From an uncultured Lachnospiraceae bacterium (GTDB lineage: Bacteria > Bacillota > Clostridia > Lachnospirales > Lachnospiraceae): 26,105 bases of DNA. Made by a program: the position numbers and the translations under genes. Where the stretch lies: the NCBI GenBank assembly GCA_910579325.1, contig CAJTTU010000046.1, forward strand, positions 1-26,105, in the 5' to 3' direction. Under the pieces are notes generated by a model that ran no database searches, was not told the origin of the DNA, and saw only the letters and a list, made by a program, of their open reading frames with translations. Below are positions 21,351 through 26,105 of the stretch, in pieces. Each line of letters starts with the position of its first letter. Within the stretch, counting starts at the first letter, position 1.

Positions 21351-22133
21351 TCACATCCTCTCCAGCTTTTCCAGAAGTTTCTGCATCCCATATAAAAACG
21401 CCCGCTCAAACAGCCTGCTGACCACGATAATCACCATGGTCCACGCAAACAGATCCGGCGTGTTCAGATAAATTTTTGCCTGGTACAGCTTTTCGCCGAT
21501 AGAGCCCTTCGGCATCCCGATCACCTCCGCCGCAATGCCGGATTTCCAGCACATGCCGATGGATATGGTGCAGGCCGACCGGAAATAGGGCATCACCTGA
21601 GACAGATAGATATACCGAATCCGCCGAAACAGAGGCAGCCGGAAAATTTCCGCCATCTCCAGCAATTGAGAATCGGTTGACAAAATCCCTTCCAGCACAT
21701 TCGTATAAATTACCGGAAATACCATGACAAAAGAAATAAACACGGACAGATTCCGGGAGGGAATCCAGATCAGGCAGAGAATCGTAAATGAAGCCACCGG
21801 CGTAGACTTCATCACCAGCACCGCAGGCTGCAGAAATTCCCGCACCGGCCTGCAAAAAGAAGACAATGCGGCAAACAGGATGCCCAGGCTTAAAGCCAGC
21901 GTAAACCCCAGCAAAATCCGCTCAAAGGAAAAAAGGATCGACCGCCAGAAATCCCCCTTCCCCACCAGCTCTGTCAGCCTGAAAGCAACAGAAGCAGGAG
22001 ACACCAAAAGTATCTCCTGCCCGATTTTAAGGCTCAGCAGCTGCCACAAAGCCAGCCAGAGCGCCACCGCCCAGAGGCGGATCGATTCCCTTTTTCTTTT
22101 CCCGGCCTTACCGGATATAATAGAACCCTTCAT
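21351..22133 (-). CDS. ABC transporter permease, NitT/TauT (SsuC/TauC) type
   Basis: A 260-residue inner-membrane permease with about six helices. The cytosolic coupling motif is EMAEIFRLPLFRRIRYIYLSQVMPYF followed by IGMCWKSGIAAEVIG, a variant of the EAA loop. The core lies in MKSTPVASFTILCLIWIPSRNLSVF. It starts 26 nt before the substrate-binding gene ends (22108-22133 overlap), with GGGAGG 11 nt upstream of ATG 22133 inside that gene. The ATPase gene follows after 4 nt. This tight packing shows the three genes make one importer. Relatives take up nitrate, taurine, sulfonates or pyrimidine precursors of thiamine; no substrate can be read here. Confidence 0.92.
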   Translation of the reverse strand: MKGSIISGKAGKRKRESIRLWAVALWLALWQLLSLKIGQEILLVSPASVAFRLTELVGKGDFWRSILFSFERILLGFTLALSLGILFAALSSFCRPVREFLQPAVLVMKSTPVASFTILCLIWIPSRNLSVFISFVMVFPVIYTNVLEGILSTDSQLLEMAEIFRLPLFRRIRYIYLSQVMPYFRSACTISIGMCWKSGIAAEVIGMPKGSIGEKLYQAKIYLNTPDLFAWTMVIIVVSRLFERAFLYGMQKLLEKLERM

Positions 22134-23235
22134 CCGGAAGCTTTCCTCCCACTGCGTCCGCGTTCTGCTCTGCCAATGTGCCCAGATAGCCGCCTAACCG
22201 GGTCTTCATCTCTTCGCCTTCTATAAAAGTGATGTTGCAGTAAGGCAATGCTTTCTTCGCCACAGCCGCCGGAATGATGTCATACTTTTCGATCAATGCC
22301 GCGGCATCCTCCACATTTGCATTTACATACTCGGTAGACGCCTTATACTCGTCCATAAAAGCGGCTACCGCCTCCGGATAAGCCTGCAGAAATTCATTGC
22401 GCACCACGACCACTCCGGTAAGCAGCGAAGACTTGTCCTCACCCGTCTGAACCTTCTCCCACTCCTCCGTCATATCCAGGGCGATTCTGATCTTGTCATT
22501 TTTTGCCTGGGCTGTGGTAACAAAAGGCTGGGGCAGCATGGCAATGCCGTTTTCCGCCTCCGCCAGAGCGGCGGCACACTCCGCATGCTCCGATTTATAT
22601 TCGATGGTCACATCCTTTTCCGGATCGATTCCATTCCCTTTCAATACATAATTCAGCGCATACTCCGGCGTAGCACCCTTACCGCTGGCATAAATGGTTT
22701 TGCCTTTCAGATCCGCCACAGACTGAATGGAATCTCCCGTCTCCACGATATAAATGACGCCCAGCGTATTAATGGCAAGCACGCTGACTGCTCCGTCGGT
22801 ATTATTATACAAAACCGAAGATACGTTAGCCGGCATGGCCGCGATATCAAACTGGCCCTGAACGATCTTCGGCGTAATCTCATCGATGGCAGCCGCAATA
22901 GTAAACTCATACCGGTTCGCCGTATTCCCCGCTTCCGCGTCGTCCATCAGCTTCACCATACCCATGGCCGTGGGGCCTTTTAACGCGCCGACACGAATGG
23001 TAACGTCATCTTCCGCTGCGCCTGCGTTCTCTGTCTCTGCAGTGGCAGTTGTCGCGGCCCCCGCAGCCACAGTGGTTTCGTCGGAATCATCCTCTGCTGC
23101 CGTCCCGGTCCCTGCCGCAGCCGTAGTGACATTTTCTTTGGCCGCCGTAGTATCCTCCGCTCCTTTTCCCCCGCAGCCGGCCAGCATACCGGCAGCCATG
23201 GCAACAGTCAATACAATCGCCAATATTCTTTTCAT
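22108..23235 (-). CDS. ABC transporter substrate-binding lipoprotein (NMT1/SsuA-like)
   Basis: A 375-residue exported lipoprotein. Signal peptide with lipobox LAGC (Cys21), then a low-complexity Thr/Ala/Glu/Asp linker to about residue 75. The binding fold follows: VTIRVGALKGPTAMGMVKL, ITPKIVQGQFDIAAMPANVSSVLYN, VLAINTLGVIYIV, LKGKTIYASGKGATPEYAL, and GIAMLPQPFVTTA. These are the hallmarks of the cluster that feeds NitT/TauT permeases. The start is ATG at 23235, with AGAGGAGATATCAGG upstream. It is the first gene of the operon, followed by an overlapping permease, the ATPase and an MFS protein. The last 9 residues are shared with the permease start region in another frame. The ligand is unknown. 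Confidence 0.92.
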   Translation of the reverse strand: MKRILAIVLTVAMAAGMLAGCGGKGAEDTTAAKENVTTAAAGTGTAAEDDSDETTVAAGAATTATAETENAGAAEDDVTIRVGALKGPTAMGMVKLMDDAEAGNTANRYEFTIAAAIDEITPKIVQGQFDIAAMPANVSSVLYNNTDGAVSVLAINTLGVIYIVETGDSIQSVADLKGKTIYASGKGATPEYALNYVLKGNGIDPEKDVTIEYKSEHAECAAALAEAENGIAMLPQPFVTTAQAKNDKIRIALDMTEEWEKVQTGEDKSSLLTGVVVVRNEFLQAYPEAVAAFMDEYKASTEYVNANVEDAAALIEKYDIIPAAVAKKALPYCNITFIEGEEMKTRLGGYLGTLAEQNADAVGGKLPDEGFYYIR

Positions 23236-23280
23236 CCTGATATCTCCTCTTTATCTCATTTCTGTTAAACAGATATCGTT

Positions 23281-23309
23281 ATTATAATACAAAAGCTACC
23301 CCTTCTCAA
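23281..23309 (-). promoter_or_regulatory. Promoter of the NitT/TauT-type importer operon
   Basis: Minus-strand TTGAGA (23309-23304), 17-nt spacer, TATAAT (23286-23281). The -35 lies inside the last codons of the DHHW gene, while the -10 is just beyond its stop codon. The start point would be near 23274, with a leader of about 40 nt. Confidence 0.75.
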
Positions 23310-24417
23310 TATCAAAAGACAACAAATTCCGCAGATACCGCTCCACCGTCTCCAATACAAAAATATCCGGCTCCTGTTCTGTGAAGGCACTGTTAGAATA
23401 AAATACATTGTGAATCATATAGCTTTCATTAAACTGCGACGCCAGTACGCCGGACATCGCGCTGCAAAAAGAATCCCGATATACAAACAGCTTCCGCGGA
23501 TCCGCCCCCTCGCTATGATAAATGAACTCCGTACCGAACTCCCATTTCTCATTGTACACTCCATGAGCATCATAGCCGGTAATTGTATAATCTGTTTCTT
23601 TTCCGGCCAGATCTTTTTTCAAATGAAGCATATCCGCCAGGTCAGAGGATGCATTCGGCATTTCCCCGATCTGAATCCGGTCGTCATCCAGCGGCGGCAT
23701 GTCGATCTGCAGCTCACCCAGAAGCGCCGCGGCTCCCACATAAGCGCCGGCATAATTCCAGTGGGTGTCCGTTTTATGATACAGTTGAATTTCCGGCAGT
23801 TTTTCCTTTGTCTCCATCAATTTATCATATGGATAAACAATTCTGATATCTGTATTCTCCCGCAGATATTCGACCAGCTGCAGTGCGCTGTACCGCTCCG
23901 CCGGCTTTCCATAGTAATCCGGCATCATTTCCGCGTATACCCGCTCCTTATTCGGCGCAATCATCAGAACAAACTCCACATTCCGCTCCTCAAGGTATCG
24001 CTGCGTGTCCGTCAGACGCTCTGCAATTGTTTCCAGCTCCTCCTGGGTGAACAGATTTATTCCCCGGTACCAGGCCAGAGGATCTCCGTCTTTCTCAGCA
24101 TTATAAAACAGCCAGCCCTCTTTACCCACAATCACATTGGTATTCGTTGCCTTTTGAAAGCCAAAATAATTAATGCGGCTGTTCAGTTGAATCAACATAT
24201 CCCGAAAAGGCAGCGTATCGTTCAGATAGTTTTCATATGCCGCGGGATACTCTTTATATTCCGCAAATCGAAATTCCGGTTTTTCCGCCAGCTCCCGGTT
24301 CTCATAATTCACTCCGGCCAGGCGCTTTCCGACCGCTGCCCAAAACGGCACAGGCAGACAGAGCAGAATCACAAACATAACAATAAACAGACATTTTCCC
24401 AACGCTTTTTCTTTCAT
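23296..24417 (-). CDS. DHHW/AlgJ-like SGNH-fold protein, partner of MBOAT
   Basis: A 373-residue protein with one N-terminal membrane anchor (about 9-29) and an extracytoplasmic domain. It carries the KTDTHWNYAGAY block (Asp217, His219), the DHHW/AlgX-type catalytic Asp-His motif, and FVYRDSFCSAM with the candidate nucleophile Ser316. The segment GKEGWLFYNAE near residue 98 is also typical. Members of this family act with MBOAT proteins to O-acetylate exopolysaccharides or other surface glycans such as alginate; the MBOAT gene lies 12 nt upstream, confirming the pairing. The start is ATG at 24417, with GGGAGG 5 nt upstream. No terminator is visible after it; the importer promoter overlaps its end. 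The glycan acceptor is unknown. Confidence 0.9.
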   Translation of the reverse strand: MKEKALGKCLFIVMFVILLCLPVPFWAAVGKRLAGVNYENRELAEKPEFRFAEYKEYPAAYENYLNDTLPFRDMLIQLNSRINYFGFQKATNTNVIVGKEGWLFYNAEKDGDPLAWYRGINLFTQEELETIAERLTDTQRYLEERNVEFVLMIAPNKERVYAEMMPDYYGKPAERYSALQLVEYLRENTDIRIVYPYDKLMETKEKLPEIQLYHKTDTHWNYAGAYVGAAALLGELQIDMPPLDDDRIQIGEMPNASSDLADMLHLKKDLAGKETDYTITGYDAHGVYNEKWEFGTEFIYHSEGADPRKLFVYRDSFCSAMSGVLASQFNESYMIHNVFYSNSAFTEQEPDIFVLETVERYLRNLLSFDIEKG

Positions 24418-24429
24418 ACCGTCCTCCCG

Positions 24430-25845
24430 CTAAAACTGAAAATAAATAAACGGATTATACGTATCGCTGGCAATGGCTGCAATACAGAGGATCAGCATAA
24501 CCGCACACCAGAAAATTTCCGGCAATGAAAATCTCCATACCTCTTTTTTCCGCTCCGAAATCAGATTTTGAAACCAGCCCATTCCGCAGACGGCGCAGAC
24601 AAGGACAAAAACCGTTTTATAATCGGCGCATTCCCACAGGGACAAACCGGACGTCACATAACGCCATGGCATAAACATCCGCGCAAGCAGAGACAAAGCC
24701 GTCCCGGTTCCTGTCCGGAAAAATACCCATCCAAAATTCACTGCAAGGAATGTATAAAGGAAAGAGAAAAAACCCGTCGGCTTTTTCTGATCGTTCTGTT
24801 TTGCCGCAGCTTTCCAGGCGCTCCCCATTCTTTCGACTACCATGAAAAAACCATGATACAGACCCCATAAAATATAATTCCATCCTGCACCATGCCAGAG
24901 ACCGGTCAGAAAAAAAACAATCAGAAGATTCACATATGTGCGCCTCTGCCCCTTTCGGTTCCCTCCCAGCGGAATATAGACATATTCCCTGAACCAGGTA
25001 CTCAGAGAAATATGCCACCTGCGCCAAAATTCCCGGACAGAGTGAGAGATATAAGGATAATTAAAATTCTCCGGGAAATCAAACCCAAACATTTTCCCCA
25101 GACCAATAGCCATATCGGAATAACCCGAAAAATCATAATAGATCTGGAACATATAGCAGATTGCCGCCATCCATGCCATCGCCCCTGTGATATCTCCCAG
25201 TTCCAAAGCATAAATCCGGTCCGTACAGGCTCCCAGGACGTTAGAAATCAAAACCTTTTTGGAAAGTCCATAAACAAACCGCCGGAATCCGGCCGCCACT
25301 TTTTCCCAGGTGATTCGCCTGCTTTCCAGTTGTAAATTGATATCATGATATCTGACGATAGGCCCCGCGATCAGCTGTGGGAAAAAGGATATGTAAAGCG
25401 CCGTATTCACCAGCCTGTCCTGAGCCTGCGTCTCCCCTCTGTACACATCCACCACATAGGAAATAGCCTGAAAAGTGAAAAAGGAAATACCGATGGGAAG
25501 ACGGATATCCGGTACCGGAATCAATGCTTTTCCCGCCACTGTGTTGACAGCGTTAACAAAGAAACCCGCATACTTAAAATAGCCCAGTAGGGACAAATCG
25601 ATGGCAACCGCCCCGACCAGAATCCATTCTTTATACCCGGCATATTTTCCAATCAGCTTCCCCGCCAGCCAGTTCACCAGAATCGAAACCATCATCAAGA
25701 CTACCAGCTGCGGTTCGCCCCAGGCATAAAAAATCAGACTGGCCAGAAGCAGAAAAATATTTGAAAGGCGGCCAGCCATAAAAAGATTGATTACGAATAC
25801 AAGCGGCAAAAATATCCACAAAAAAATGATTGAACTAAATACCAT
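24430..25845 (-). CDS. MBOAT family O-acyltransferase (AlgI/DltB-like)
   Basis: A 471-residue polytopic membrane enzyme that moves acyl groups, usually acetyl, across the membrane for O-acylation of cell-surface polymers. Landmarks: N-terminal MVFSSIIFLWIFLPLVF, RLPIGISFFTFQAISYVVDVYRG, FFPQLIAGPIVRY, FQIYYDFSGYSDMAIGLGKMFGF, the EFWRRWHISLSTWFREYVYIPLGG motif near 272-295, and LTGLWHGAGWNYILWGLYHG with the catalytic His318 and a second His at about 331. The C-terminus ends in IASDTYNPFIYFQF, typical of the family. The start is ATG at 25845 with only a modest AAAGGAT site. The DHHW partner follows after 12 nt. AlgI-type is favoured over DltB because no dlt genes are adjacent. Confidence 0.95.
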   Translation of the reverse strand: MVFSSIIFLWIFLPLVFVINLFMAGRLSNIFLLLASLIFYAWGEPQLVVLMMVSILVNWLAGKLIGKYAGYKEWILVGAVAIDLSLLGYFKYAGFFVNAVNTVAGKALIPVPDIRLPIGISFFTFQAISYVVDVYRGETQAQDRLVNTALYISFFPQLIAGPIVRYHDINLQLESRRITWEKVAAGFRRFVYGLSKKVLISNVLGACTDRIYALELGDITGAMAWMAAICYMFQIYYDFSGYSDMAIGLGKMFGFDFPENFNYPYISHSVREFWRRWHISLSTWFREYVYIPLGGNRKGQRRTYVNLLIVFFLTGLWHGAGWNYILWGLYHGFFMVVERMGSAWKAAAKQNDQKKPTGFFSFLYTFLAVNFGWVFFRTGTGTALSLLARMFMPWRYVTSGLSLWECADYKTVFVLVCAVCGMGWFQNLISERKKEVWRFSLPEIFWCAVMLILCIAAIASDTYNPFIYFQF

Positions 25846-25999
25846 ATTCGATTTATCCTTTGTTATTATTTTCTATTTTAACTTGATCGCACTTTACACA
25901 CTCCGCAGCATACACAGGCATCTTCTCTCATGTAACTTCCGTGCAATACATCCATTGATTCGTACCATTTCTTTCAATGGCAGTATAAAATTCTTTTCT

Positions 26000-26028
26000 A
26001 TTTTATCACAACCCCTCTTCATGAGCAA
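26000..26028 (-). promoter_or_regulatory. Candidate promoter of the MBOAT-DHHW operon
   Basis: Minus-strand TTGCTC (26028-26023), 17-nt spacer, TAAAAT (26005-26000) with TG one base upstream (extended -10). An alternative, TTGTGA then TATACT with an 18-nt spacer, overlaps it. Either leaves a leader of roughly 130-150 nt before the ATG. The 260 nt right of the MBOAT gene hold this, a short CCATT/AATGG hairpin and the next terminator, and no gene. Confidence 0.42.
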
Positions 26029-26061
26029 GCACTACCCCTTACAGACTTAAAATCTTAAAAA

Positions 26062-26104
26062 GTCACAAAAAGCCCCGCCTCCGATTCTCAACCGGAGGCG
26101 AGGC
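26062..26104 (-). terminator. Terminator of a minus-strand gene beyond the right edge
   Basis: On the minus strand GCCTCGCCTCCG (26104-26093) pairs with CGGAGGCGGGGC (26083-26072) over 12 bp with one G-U pair, followed by TTTTTGTGACTTTTT. The G-U pair forms only in the minus-strand RNA (it is an A-C mismatch in the plus-strand RNA), so it serves a transcript entering from the right. Confidence 0.85.
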
Positions 26105-26105
26105 C

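Noticed and set aside
23410..24528. Long open frame of 372 codons on the plus strand
   Set aside because: It is antisense to the DHHW gene and the end of the MBOAT gene, has no family-like motifs, is rich in His, Arg, Ile and Gln as expected of a reverse reading, and lacks a good ribosome binding site.

Overview
The window looks like chromosomal DNA of a gut-type anaerobic Firmicute, most likely a clostridium of the Lachnospiraceae. This is inferred from gene content and sequence style, not from a 16S gene: strong GGAGG-type ribosome binding sites, sigma-A promoters with 17-nt spacers, a reverse rubrerythrin under a PerR-type regulator, a formate/nitrite channel, hexuronate isomerase, Ala/Thr-rich lipoprotein linkers, and base composition near 50% GC by eye. 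No rRNA, tRNA, CRISPR array or insertion sequence was seen.

Left part (1-7750, all minus strand). A 5'-truncated KilA-N-family remnant abuts the 3' end of a HAD hydrolase gene. Then, reading right to left, come a membrane-anchored XRE regulator with two 18-bp palindromes upstream, a ProXp-ala/PrdX-type tRNA editing protein, a DUF3788 protein, and an NSS sodium symporter with its own promoter. Next are a lipoprotein with two PepSY domains, translationally coupled by ATGA to a Cof-type HAD phosphatase, and a stand-alone glucuronate isomerase (uxaC).

Centre (7950-13460, plus strand). asnS has a clear promoter and is followed closely by an SbcCD/YhaO-YhaN-like nuclease-ATPase pair. The ATPase starts at TTG and has two membrane segments in the middle of its coiled coil. 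A formate/nitrite transporter follows with its own extended -10 promoter, a leader with strong hairpins and a good terminator.

Right part. A MacB/FtsX-type ABC exporter (minus) has a 1263-residue permease with about 430 residues of charged coiled coil. Divergent from it is perR (plus), with a C8 tract in its promoter spacer, followed by a reverse rubrerythrin gene whose promoter carries a perfect 19-bp PerR-like palindrome. A bidirectional terminator separates these from a minus-strand run: substrate-binding lipoprotein, permease and short ATPase of a NitT/TauT-type importer, then an MFS transporter. The window ends with an MBOAT acyltransferase and its DHHW/AlgJ-like partner (minus), probably an extracytoplasmic O-acylation module, and with the terminator of a gene beyond the right edge.

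I see no convincing wholly new multi-gene system. The most interesting items are regulatory (PerR circuit with homopolymer promoter, twin XRE operators, the divergent uxaC-asnS palindrome), the very large coiled-coil permease, and the compact membrane-associated YhaN-like ATPase.
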